Positions 9,684 through 18,513 of a stretch of DNA of 64,000 bases are shown piece by piece (the first letter of the stretch is position 1; each line of letters starts with the position of its first letter). This DNA comes from Paludibacter propionicigenes WB4. GTDB lineage: Bacteria; Bacteroidota; Bacteroidia; Bacteroidales; Paludibacteraceae. The translations under genes were made by a program, and so were the position numbers. The notes beneath the pieces were generated by a model that saw only the letters and a list, made by a program, of their open reading frames with translations, was not told the DNA's origin and did not search any database. Where the stretch lies: positions 2,232,001-2,296,000 of the forward strand of contig NC_014734.1 of NCBI RefSeq assembly GCF_000183135.1, given 5' to 3'.

Positions 9684-9715
9684 AACCGTCGAAAGAAAGA
9701 ATTCTTCCGACGGTT
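9684..9715 (-). terminator. Intrinsic terminator after recQ
   Basis: AACCGTCGAAAG at 9684-9695 pairs with CTTCCGACGGTT at 9704-9715 (one mismatch, 8-nt loop). A run of T on the minus strand follows. It lies 24 bases past the recQ stop. Confidence 0.85.
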
Positions 9716-9738
9716 ATTATCAATTTTGTAATGCGGTC

Positions 9739-11931
9739 TTAGTTTCCAATTTCAGAAAGAAACTTGATACGAACTAAACGAACTTCCGTTTCGCTGTAAT
9801 CGTCTTCTCCAAGGTCATCCAAAGCAGCATCTATTTTATCTGTTTCGGCCGAACTGAAATAATCAAAAATTTCATCAATATGATCGGGATCCATAACTTC
9901 ATTCAGGAAATAATCGATGTTGATTTTTGTACCGGAATATACGATAGCTTCAATTTCGTCTAGTAATTCTGAAATTTCCAATCCTTTGGAAAGTGCAATA
10001 TCATCAAGGGCTATTTTACGGTCGATAGCCTGAATAATAGACACTTTCAATTTAGATTTATTGGCAACTGTACGAACGCGCAAATCCTCGGGACGAATAA
10101 TCTCGTTTTCCTTTACGTGCTCTTTTATCACTTTCAGAAATTCCTCTCCATAACGCTTAGCCTTACCTGCACCTACACCCGGAATGTTTTGCAATTCGTC
10201 CATGGTAATAGGATAGCTGGTTGCCATCGCTTCAAGTGAAGGATCCTGAAAAATCACAAACGGAGGAACTTCCAGTTTCTTCGAAAGTTTCTTTCTCAGA
10301 TCTTTCAAAATAGAAAACAGAACGTCATCGGCAGCACAAGTTCCACCACTGTTTTTCCCGCCTACATTGGTTTCTTCTTCCTCATCATCAAACTCGTTAT
10401 CCTTAACAATCGGGAATGGCTGAGGTTTTTTCAAATAGGCTTTACCACTGGCGGTGAGCTTCAGGAGTCCGTAATTTTCAATATCCTTCGATATAAATCC
10501 GGCAATCATAGCCTGACGAATGACTGCATGCAACAATCGCTCATCTTCATCCGATGCCGAACTAAAATTATCTAGGTCATTGTGTTGATAAGATTTTACA
10601 TCGGATGTTTCATTTCCTTTCAAAATATCAACAATATGTTCTGCTTTGAATTTTTCTTTTACTAATAAAATAGTTTCCAATACGAGCGACAATAATTCTT
10701 GTCCTTCAATAAATTTCCGTGGTTTCATACAGTTATCACAGCATCCGCAGTTTTCCTCCATATATTCTTCTCCAAAATAGTGAAGCAACAATTTCCGTCG
10801 ACAAACGGAGGATTCAGCATAGGCTTGTGTTTCCAATAATAATTGATTGCCAATTTCTTGCTCGGCAACGGGCTTACCTTGCATAAATTTGCGTAGTTTG
10901 TCTAAATCTTTATAAGCATAAAATGCTATGCATTGGCCTTCGCCCCCATCACGACCGCCACGTCCCGTTTCCTGATAGTAACCTTCCAGGCTTTTAGGCA
11001 TATCGTAATGCAACACATAGCGTACATCGGGTTTATCAATACCCATTCCAAAAGCAATTGTGGCTACAATTACTTCTGCCTTCTCCATCAGGAAACTGTC
11101 CTGATTCTGGCTTCTTACGGCAGAGTCCATTCCGGCATGATAAGGAAGCACAGAAATCCCATTCATGCGGAGTGTTTCTGATAATTCTTCCACTTTCTTA
11201 CGGCTCAGGCAGTAAATTATGCCCGACTTACCGGCTTGTGAACGAATATATTTGATAATATCTTTATCCACATTGTTCGTCTTCGGACGAACCTCGTAAT
11301 ATAAATTGGCACGATTGAACGACGATTTGAAAACCGTAGCGTTAAGCATACCCAGATTCTTCTGAATATCGTGTTGCACTTTCGGAGTTGCTGTTGCCGT
11401 AAGGGCAATAAGCGGTGCAGCACCAATGTCATTTATTATCGGACGAATGCGTCTGTATTCAGGACGGAAATCGTGTCCCCATTCAGAGATACAGTGAGCT
11501 TCGTCTACAGCATAGAAAGAGATTTTAAGTTGTTTTAGAAACTCAATATTTTCTTCTTTCGTGAGCGATTCAGGAGCTACATACAATAATTTGGTCTTGC
11601 CCGATAAAATATCATTTTTTACCTGATCAATAGCTTGTTTTGTCAACGATGAATTGATAAAGTGCGCAATACCATCTTCTTCACTGAAATTTCGCATTGC
11701 ATCCACCTGATTCTTCATCAAGGCAATAAGCGGAGAAATAACAATAGCAGTTCCTTCCATCAATAACGACGGAAGTTGATAACACAATGACTTCCCTCCA
11801 CCGGTTGGCATTAATACAAAGGTGTCCTTACCATCAAGTACATTTTGAATAATTGCCTCCTGATTTCCTTTAAAATTATCGAACCCGAAGTTCTTTTTCA
11901 ACTGCGTAGTTAATGCAGATAATTTGGCCAT
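9739..11931 (-). CDS. recQ: ATP-dependent DNA helicase RecQ
   Basis: A 730-aa 3'-5' DNA helicase of homologous recombination and fork repair. Walker A is TGGGKS at residues 43-48, and the DEAH box is in YAVDEAHCISEWGHDFRPEY. Motif VI is in HYDMPKSLEGYYQETGRGGR. The zinc-binding site is in CRRKLLLHYFGEEYMEENCG followed by CCDNC. A winged-helix region follows, then a HRDC domain at about residues 535-605 (NIPGVGAGKAKRYGEEFL). About 100 acidic residues extend past the HRDC domain, a common C-terminal extension in Bacteroidetes RecQ. Monocistronic, with a promoter just upstream and a terminator just downstream. Confidence 0.97.
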   Translation of the reverse strand: MAKLSALTTQLKKNFGFDNFKGNQEAIIQNVLDGKDTFVLMPTGGGKSLCYQLPSLLMEGTAIVISPLIALMKNQVDAMRNFSEEDGIAHFINSSLTKQAIDQVKNDILSGKTKLLYVAPESLTKEENIEFLKQLKISFYAVDEAHCISEWGHDFRPEYRRIRPIINDIGAAPLIALTATATPKVQHDIQKNLGMLNATVFKSSFNRANLYYEVRPKTNNVDKDIIKYIRSQAGKSGIIYCLSRKKVEELSETLRMNGISVLPYHAGMDSAVRSQNQDSFLMEKAEVIVATIAFGMGIDKPDVRYVLHYDMPKSLEGYYQETGRGGRDGGEGQCIAFYAYKDLDKLRKFMQGKPVAEQEIGNQLLLETQAYAESSVCRRKLLLHYFGEEYMEENCGCCDNCMKPRKFIEGQELLSLVLETILLVKEKFKAEHIVDILKGNETSDVKSYQHNDLDNFSSASDEDERLLHAVIRQAMIAGFISKDIENYGLLKLTASGKAYLKKPQPFPIVKDNEFDDEEEETNVGGKNSGGTCAADDVLFSILKDLRKKLSKKLEVPPFVIFQDPSLEAMATSYPITMDELQNIPGVGAGKAKRYGEEFLKVIKEHVKENEIIRPEDLRVRTVANKSKLKVSIIQAIDRKIALDDIALSKGLEISELLDEIEAIVYSGTKINIDYFLNEVMDPDHIDEIFDYFSSAETDKIDAALDDLGEDDYSETEVRLVRIKFLSEIGN

Positions 11932-11958
11932 ATCAGTTTCTTGCGTAAAAAATGAATG

Positions 11959-11987
11959 CGAAAGTAGTATTTATTGTCGAAATACAA
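11959..11987 (-). promoter_or_regulatory. Promoter of recQ
   Basis: Minus-strand TTG (plus CAA at 11985-11987), 18 nt, then TACTTTCG (11959-11966), one base off TAnnTTTG. This gives a leader of roughly 20 nt. Confidence 0.45.
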
Positions 11988-12470
11988 GCAAGTTATAAAA
12001 TGTTTTTTTACTGTTTATTGTAAATAAACTCTAATTATTCATCTTGCCTGTCATGTTTTTATCAAGCAAAAATAGAAACATGTTTTAAATATACAACATC
12101 TTTTGAAAAAAAAATCAGGATCTTAACTAATCAACTTCTCCAGCAATTGATTTAATGCTGTTATTCTCTCTAAATTATGGAGTTATAAGTCAAGCACTAT
12201 CTCTAAAAACTTTGCAAAAAAAGTCAAAACCTTCAATAAAAACTATTACCTTACCCAATTCTCTAATTTTTATCATAGGCACACTCTATAAAGCGAAAAG
12301 ATTTCTACTCGCGTAGAAATCTTCTCTCAATCATACAATGGAAAGCCTACCTTCAGCCTCAATTAATTCTATTTCAACTAACAAGATTTAGATAGTTTTT
12401 GATTATTCTGTTTTCACGAATTTTATTTTCAAAATAAAGGTTGTAAGATCTATATATACTTGTCATTTAT
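11988..12470. other. AT-rich intergenic region between recQ and the plug-domain gene
   Basis: A 480-base AT-rich stretch with no convincing ORF on either strand. The only structure I see is the hairpin at 12298-12323. Confidence 0.6.
12298..12323 (-). terminator. Perfect 11-bp hairpin, probable terminator of the plug-domain gene
   Basis: AAGATTTCTAC, a TCGC loop, then GTAGAAATCTT. On the minus strand it is followed by TTTTCGCTTT. It lies about 150 bases past the stop at 12471, so it may instead mark a small RNA end. Confidence 0.5.
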
Positions 12471-15122
12471 CTAATATTTGTCCTCTGATACAGTTATTAA
12501 TTTATCTGAAGAATGAATTAAGTGTCCATATTTACTTACACCCTCGTATATAACTATATAATCTGACGGGTTATCTGCAGCAAAAAAACTGAGATTGGCA
12601 ATCCCATTTAGTCCAATCTGTACATTCGGGTTCCAATAAATAGTCGTTCTATAATCAGGCTTTTTGGATTTTCTATCTTCCTCCCTTTCATAGGCTGGAG
12701 AATAAAATGTTGTCGGCTGCTGATAACCGATAGCCTTTACATATTTAATATTAGAACTTATCGTATTCTTTTGTACAAATCCTCTTTTAGTGTTAATCAC
12801 GATTGCTCCATTTGCTCCACGCGAACCAAAAATAGCACCCATTGTTGTACCTGGTGTCACAAAAGCATCCTGAATGTCTGACACTGATAACATATTATAA
12901 TCGAATCCTTCGGTTGGAACATTATCCAAAAGCAACATCGGTGTATTTCCTCTAAACATGACTTCGCTGCCCGAAACCGTAACACCGGGAATTCTTCTAA
13001 GTAAATCATATACCGTTAGTAGATGCCACTCATCAATTTCTTTAGTGGTTATGACTGAAGACGACATAACTGAATAATATGGAGACTCTGTAATAGAAGG
13101 CAGCTTTCGCTTAGCAGTAACAGTGACTTCAGCTAAATCATAATTTTTTAACCCATCATATGCAATCGCTGCATTACTCACTCTTTTGAGCAGTGAATCT
13201 TCCTCTGCGACAGATTCCGATTTTTCTATTCTGGGCAAATTTTTGAAAGATGGGTTTTGATTTAAAGTATCCATTTCAAGAAATACCTTTCTGGAACCTG
13301 TTTTTGTATTTGCTTGTATTATATATTTTGTTCCTTCCGGATACTCCAGATTTTTAAATATGAATTTCCCAGCTTTGTCCGGTTTTGTAAAAGACACTCC
13401 CAAAACAGAGTCTTTTAATGCCAGCAAACTTAAATTACCTTCTTTTAGTGTCGAAAAAACGCCCTCAGCTTTACCTGAAACTTCTTCGCTTAGTTCAAGA
13501 GGGTATTTCATATCTTTTACCGGATTTCCTTTCAAAAGATTGGGAATATCATATCTACGCCAACCTTGCGTCATCATTAAGACATCCAGCGCTAGTTCTG
13601 AAGCTTTGTTGTTTATTTGCAAATAGCTCATCGGATTCTCAATATAACCTTTAAGTTCGGATGAAAGTAGTAAGGTCGATACAATTGAGGAGGTTGTATC
13701 TAGGTTTGTTTTTTTGGAATCAACTACGGCTATAGATACATTTCCTGATAAAGGTTCATTATTGTCATCAGTAATCTTTATAGACAAATTTATTTTATCT
13801 CGTAACTTGTATTTATCTTTATCTTGCTGAGTAACCGTTTTAGTAAATGTGCTCTTTTGAGCAGAGAATACAAGTCGTTCACTTAATATGTTACGGTTAG
13901 AATCGACAAGCAGAAAATGTACGATGCCGGCTGGAAAAAAATCTTTATCAAATACAATATAATTTTTAGTTGAATCCCAAAGTTCTGCATAAACAGGTAC
14001 TCCACGGATATGAGCTATTAATTGACTTTGCGATTGTAATTTATAGTTAGGAGTCTTTAGTACATTAACATATAATTTATCGTGAACCCATGAAGTTTTC
14101 AAAGAAACAACACTATCAGAAGGTTCCGGTAAATTAAATTTCTTAGAGACATTTTCTTTATTGGTACAAACTGCATAATATTTTTTGCCGGGTGCATAAT
14201 ACATATTAAAACTGCCCATTCCTAAGTGAGTAGTCTCAAACTCTCTACACAATTGTCCTTGATCATCAAAAATCTGACCTTTGACATCCTCAGACAAACC
14301 ATTTGAATTGATGGACTTAAAAGCCATCGTCATAGTTGTACCTATAGGAGCGTATCCGCCTTCAGGGAAAAACGAGACATCAAATGTCTTGTTCAAATAG
14401 GGTATTTTATAGTATTTCTTGTATATTTTTCCATTAAATTCTGCTTTCAATTGAAAAGTTCGTTCTTTGGCTATTTCTTTTTCGCTAAAATAATAAAGTC
14501 CGATTTTCTCCTTAAAACTAACTTCTCTTTCTTTAGCGGTGTTGTTTTCAGCCAAAGAAACCACACAACGATCTGGCCTAATTTCTTTATTATCAAATTT
14601 TGAAAAAAATTGTATTTCAGCATTGATAGAGCTTCCTGAAGCATGATATTTTATATTGGCCGACACTCTTTCGGATATTGGATTAGCGATGTAAATTGCT
14701 TTGGTAAAGAAATAATCTTCTCCAATATTTTGCATAACTCGGGTGTAAGCTCTCAACAAATAGTTTCCTTCACCCAGCTCTTGCTCTGTTTCAATATTAC
14801 CATAAAAGCATCCTGTGCTATCGGGTCGTAACTTTACCCTTTGAACCAAATGATTCATGGGATTTACAAGTTCTACATACACATAACGACTGGCGTTAGC
14901 TTGTTTAAGAAAAACAGCATCTACCAAGTGTGCTCGAAACCAGATGGTTTCACCTGTAAGATACTCGCTTTTGTCTGTTTGAACATAAATTTTTTCTTGA
15001 GGAAAAAGAGATATCTGATCGTAAAAAAGTTTTTTTACAGGATTATCTATAGAATCTTGCGCTTTAAGGATTGCCCCAAAAGCAAGCAATGTGAATAGCA
15101 ATATAATTGATCGAAGTTTCAT
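12471..15122 (-). CDS. Large secreted protein with MG2-like N-terminus and TonB-receptor plug domain but no barrel
   Basis: An 883-aa exported protein starting at the ATG at 15122, which gives a clean signal peptide (KLRSIILLFTLLAFGA). An ATG 30 bases upstream would spoil it. Residues about 30-140 (EKIYVQTDKSEYLTGETIWF) resemble the MG2 macroglobulin fold. Ig-like segments follow. A TonB-receptor plug segment lies at about residues 690-790 (YSVMSSSVITTKEIDEW, IPGVTVSGSEVMFRG, FGSRGANGAIVINTKRG). Only about 100 residues follow, so there is no room for the 22-strand barrel. Such plug-without-barrel proteins are recurrent but uncharacterised in Bacteroidetes. A partner for a barrel protein or a surface adhesin are both possible. 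It lies 400 bases after the SusCD operon on the same strand and may be a separate unit. Confidence 0.75.
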   Translation of the reverse strand: MKLRSIILLFTLLAFGAILKAQDSIDNPVKKLFYDQISLFPQEKIYVQTDKSEYLTGETIWFRAHLVDAVFLKQANASRYVYVELVNPMNHLVQRVKLRPDSTGCFYGNIETEQELGEGNYLLRAYTRVMQNIGEDYFFTKAIYIANPISERVSANIKYHASGSSINAEIQFFSKFDNKEIRPDRCVVSLAENNTAKEREVSFKEKIGLYYFSEKEIAKERTFQLKAEFNGKIYKKYYKIPYLNKTFDVSFFPEGGYAPIGTTMTMAFKSINSNGLSEDVKGQIFDDQGQLCREFETTHLGMGSFNMYYAPGKKYYAVCTNKENVSKKFNLPEPSDSVVSLKTSWVHDKLYVNVLKTPNYKLQSQSQLIAHIRGVPVYAELWDSTKNYIVFDKDFFPAGIVHFLLVDSNRNILSERLVFSAQKSTFTKTVTQQDKDKYKLRDKINLSIKITDDNNEPLSGNVSIAVVDSKKTNLDTTSSIVSTLLLSSELKGYIENPMSYLQINNKASELALDVLMMTQGWRRYDIPNLLKGNPVKDMKYPLELSEEVSGKAEGVFSTLKEGNLSLLALKDSVLGVSFTKPDKAGKFIFKNLEYPEGTKYIIQANTKTGSRKVFLEMDTLNQNPSFKNLPRIEKSESVAEEDSLLKRVSNAAIAYDGLKNYDLAEVTVTAKRKLPSITESPYYSVMSSSVITTKEIDEWHLLTVYDLLRRIPGVTVSGSEVMFRGNTPMLLLDNVPTEGFDYNMLSVSDIQDAFVTPGTTMGAIFGSRGANGAIVINTKRGFVQKNTISSNIKYVKAIGYQQPTTFYSPAYEREEDRKSKKPDYRTTIYWNPNVQIGLNGIANLSFFAADNPSDYIVIYEGVSKYGHLIHSSDKLITVSEDKY

Positions 15123-15423
15123 GAATAAGTAATAAACGGATAAAAAAGTCAAAAGTGAGTTTATATGTAAATCTAACTATTAAAGCATTGTCAGTATCTC
15201 TGCTTCGCAGAAATATTTGTTTTTGTATTGTCTTTATAGATAGGAAAAACACCAATGAAACAATCCACAAGCGTTTCTTCTTTTTTCAATGCCAATGAGA
15301 AACGTAAGTAAAAAGAATACAGGTAAGAGAAATATAAATATTATTTGAGCTATCAAAGATTCAACTGTTTGCAGTTAACAAAAATGTCTGAAAAGCAAAT
15401 CTCATAAAAGTTGAGCAAGGTTG

Positions 15424-15484
15424 TACTTGCAAATATCTTTCTGCGAAATAAATAATATTATTCCGGTTGAAATATTTGCAAGTA
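15424..15484. repeat. Inverted repeat in the gap between the SusCD operon and the plug-domain gene
   Basis: TACTTGCAAATAT at 15424-15436 and its exact complement at 15472-15484 enclose 35 bases. It could end the SusCD operon transcript, but there is no T run. The rest of the 404-base gap 15123-15526 shows no gene. Confidence 0.5.
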
Positions 15485-15526
15485 TTGCCTTTTAAGAGAA
15501 TCGGTTTCAGACACCTTTGTCTTCTG

Positions 15527-16462
15527 TTATTTAGCTAGAGGATGATCTTCAATCCAATCAGTTATAACTTTTTGTTCAGCAGTCGTTTTTGTTGCTTTGT
15601 ATAAATAACCTACAGTTTTACGGACAACCCCTTTGTCGTCGGTAAATGTGTACCAAATGGAGTATAACTTCAAATCAGGATAATATGTCCCACCTCCTGT
15701 AATTATTGCAAATTTATCCCAGGTTTTAAGGGTCAACGTATTATCAGAATTAACAGTAATCTTAAAGCAGTTCGTAGGGCGATAATCATTAATATCACCT
15801 TGAGTAAATTCGTTGGCAAAATGGTACATACGAACAGTTTTACCGTCGTCAGTAGCTTGCAAGTTTCTCGCCATATTATAGATTACAGTATCCTTAGAAT
15901 TAGTCGTATTTCTAATTACACCATTCATGTAGTACAATCCAGAATACTTATTTACCATATTTAACTTTACCAATGCTACAGTATCTGTCTTAACCAGCGA
16001 ATAAGCAGTAGTTGAAGTTAATCTCAAAGCTATCATATACATTGAATCGCACTGAAAACTAGCGGGTTTAATGTAAATTGGAAATGTATTATACACTTGT
16101 CCAGCCTTGATAGTCACACTTTTAGAAGGATACGTATAAACGCTAGACGCAATTTTTCTATACTGAGTAGCTGTACCAGATAGATTCTTTGTATTATAAA
16201 TAGTAATAGCAGTATCCATTTCTCCTACTGTAACCGTTACATCATTAGCGCTAGGACGTGAACCACTCACTGCCACAGAAATGGAAACAGTATCATAAGG
16301 CGCATCTGCAATGTTCAAGTCTCTATCAACAATTTTGTCTGCTGCACCTACAATATAGACACTTTGAGGATACAAATCTTTGCTCAGAGGAGATTCTTGA
16401 TCGCATCCTACAAACAAGATCGACAAAAGTGCTAAAGGTAATAATATTTTATTTTTCATCAT
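15527..16462 (-). CDS. Surface lipoprotein with DUF1735/DUF4361-like domains (SusE/SusF-position glycan-binding protein)
   Basis: A 311-aa lipoprotein with lipobox LFVGC (Cys20). The N-terminal half (about 35-165) looks like the Ig-like DUF1735 domain, and the C-terminal half (about 175-305, with KYSGLYYMNGVIRN and SIWYTFTDDKG) like DUF4361. Proteins of this architecture follow susD in polysaccharide-utilisation loci and are thought to be surface ligand-binding proteins. It is the last gene of the SusC-SusD operon here, 20 bases after susD. The ligand cannot be told from sequence. Confidence 0.8.
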   Translation of the reverse strand: MMKNKILLPLALLSILFVGCDQESPLSKDLYPQSVYIVGAADKIVDRDLNIADAPYDTVSISVAVSGSRPSANDVTVTVGEMDTAITIYNTKNLSGTATQYRKIASSVYTYPSKSVTIKAGQVYNTFPIYIKPASFQCDSMYMIALRLTSTTAYSLVKTDTVALVKLNMVNKYSGLYYMNGVIRNTTNSKDTVIYNMARNLQATDDGKTVRMYHFANEFTQGDINDYRPTNCFKITVNSDNTLTLKTWDKFAIITGGGTYYPDLKLYSIWYTFTDDKGVVRKTVGYLYKATKTTAEQKVITDWIEDHPLAK

Positions 16463-16482
16463 ATTCTAAAATTTTTTGATTA

Positions 16483-18498
16483 TTATTTCCAACCTGGGTT
16501 TTGGACCAACCTTCCATTTTTATCTATCGTAGACTGGGAGATAGGAAAGAAATACATTTTGTCCTTCCAGGTACGTTTCATTGATGGCAACGTATTCCAG
16601 ACTCTTTTTGTGTAGAATAATGCACGAGCTTGTTCTTTTTGAGATACATCTAAGCCCATTACAGGTTTTAGATAAGCATTTTTTGCATCCATCCAACGAC
16701 GAAGATCATAATAACGATGGTCTTCATTAAAAAACTCAACTCTCCATTCCTGCTTGATAATATTTCTCATTTTATCTCTGTCCGAAGCATCTGCCAACGT
16801 AATTCCCGGAAGACCTGCACGGTAACGAATTTGATTAAAGTAGAAAACAATTTGAGCAGGATCTCTGGTTATTGTAATTGCTTCATCATTTACATTCTTT
16901 CCAGTATATGTGCCTGTCATTTCATTCATGGCTTCAACATAACCTAGTAAAACCTCGGCATAACGGAAAGTAGGGTAAAATTTCTGCTTTACGGGGTTGC
17001 CCCAAAGTAGATTATCTTCCTGATGTACGTATTTACGACATGTATAACCTGTATAGTTGGTATGATCTTGATCTCCAGTCGATGATCCACCTTTATAGTA
17101 GGTACAAACAAAATTCTTAACACTATTATCAGTTCCTGTATATGAAGTAGCAGGCCAAACACAATAATTAAAACCAATAGAGGCATAAAAACGTGGTTCA
17201 CGGTTATCATCCATCTTTGCTCTGTTAGCATCAAGCACATAATCATCCGAAAAAACAGCACCGGAACCTACAGGATTGAACGATTTTTCTTCAGCAGTAG
17301 CGTCATTGAACTGTCTTCCATCTGCCATACGATATTGTTCAATCATATCAGTTGTTACAGCATACGAAGATTTACCCGAATGTTTTGTAGGATAGTAATA
17401 TGAATCATCGCTTCCACTCCTTGCACTACAGTAAATCAACTCATCAATACTTTCAGGTCGTAAACTACCATCAAATAGTGATTTATACGACTTGTAGGGA
17501 TCAATATCCATTGCTCCATTGGGAAAATTCATAGTAGTCAGATTCACATCACCAGTTGTTGTAGGAAGAGGCAATGTACCGGTTCCTTTAGAATTTACGA
17601 TTTTAGGCCAAGTGTTGAGTTTATATTTACCCATGTCGATAATTCTCTTAAAAGCTGCAGCAGCAATACCCCAACGTGCAGGATCAGCTTTCTGAGAAAT
17701 AAAATAAGTACCATCAGGCCGTTTCCAATTTGATAGCTCTTCAACTGTACTGGCACCACCATTGAACAATGGGCTGGCAGAATACAACCGCATACGAGCT
17801 ATTAAAGCATAAGCAGAACCCTTAGTTGGCAAAAAAGGATACGCAATTGATCTGTTGGTAGGAAGTAACTTTGCAGCTTTTTCCATATCGCTACAAATAT
17901 ATTCTACACATTCGTCCCAAGAGTTACGCTCAAAAGAAACTTCATCTACAGTTGCATCTGTATCAAATGCAGTCTCTGGTAAGATTGGCACCGGTCCATA
18001 GAGTCTCACCAAGCTATAATAGAAATAGGCTCGCATAAAATAAGCCCGGCCAGTGTAATCCTGACGATCCGACTCTGTTAAATCCGAATTTGTCCCAATT
18101 CTAGCAAGTATAATATTTGACTTACGAATACCTTTATAATAATCCGACCAAGGATTAATATCAGCAGTATACTGAGGTGTGATGCCATCTACATACAGTT
18201 GAGTTCCACCATGAAAACTATCTGCCCATGGTACTATCGCTTCATCGGTACTCAAACCACTTGGAGATTTCGATCTATAATTCCAGTCACCAATTAATTG
18301 AGATTCATCAGGCAAATACGCTGCAGTTCCGTTGACATATTGAAGAATTCTTTCTCTATTAACAAAAATTGAGTCAATTGTCATTTTATCATATACATAT
18401 TTATCAATATCTAAGTAGCTTTCACAAGAGGTACATGCTAAAGCACATACAAATAGTACCGAAAACCACTTAATACAAATCCATTTTTTTATTTTCAT
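16483..18498 (-). CDS. SusD/RagB-family nutrient-binding outer-membrane lipoprotein
   Basis: A 671-aa surface lipoprotein that forms the lid over its SusC partner and captures substrate. Signal peptide with the lipidated Cys most likely C25 (ACTSCESYLD). The N-terminal SusD-like part includes GRAYFMRAYFYYSLVRLYGPVPILPE (TPR helices, split here by residue 170), and the SusD/RagB C-terminal part ends with EDHRYYDLRRWMDAKN. The length is above the common 500-600 aa, with inserts around residues 290-450. It follows susC by 15 bases. Substrate unknown. Confidence 0.95.
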   Translation of the reverse strand: MKIKKWICIKWFSVLFVCALACTSCESYLDIDKYVYDKMTIDSIFVNRERILQYVNGTAAYLPDESQLIGDWNYRSKSPSGLSTDEAIVPWADSFHGGTQLYVDGITPQYTADINPWSDYYKGIRKSNIILARIGTNSDLTESDRQDYTGRAYFMRAYFYYSLVRLYGPVPILPETAFDTDATVDEVSFERNSWDECVEYICSDMEKAAKLLPTNRSIAYPFLPTKGSAYALIARMRLYSASPLFNGGASTVEELSNWKRPDGTYFISQKADPARWGIAAAAFKRIIDMGKYKLNTWPKIVNSKGTGTLPLPTTTGDVNLTTMNFPNGAMDIDPYKSYKSLFDGSLRPESIDELIYCSARSGSDDSYYYPTKHSGKSSYAVTTDMIEQYRMADGRQFNDATAEEKSFNPVGSGAVFSDDYVLDANRAKMDDNREPRFYASIGFNYCVWPATSYTGTDNSVKNFVCTYYKGGSSTGDQDHTNYTGYTCRKYVHQEDNLLWGNPVKQKFYPTFRYAEVLLGYVEAMNEMTGTYTGKNVNDEAITITRDPAQIVFYFNQIRYRAGLPGITLADASDRDKMRNIIKQEWRVEFFNEDHRYYDLRRWMDAKNAYLKPVMGLDVSQKEQARALFYTKRVWNTLPSMKRTWKDKMYFFPISQSTIDKNGRLVQNPGWK

Positions 18499-18513
18499 AA
18501 TCTGTGTATCTTT

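Noticed and set aside
15123-15152. Longer N-terminus of the plug-domain protein
   Set aside because: The upstream ATG would place ten extra residues before a clean signal peptide that begins at 15122.
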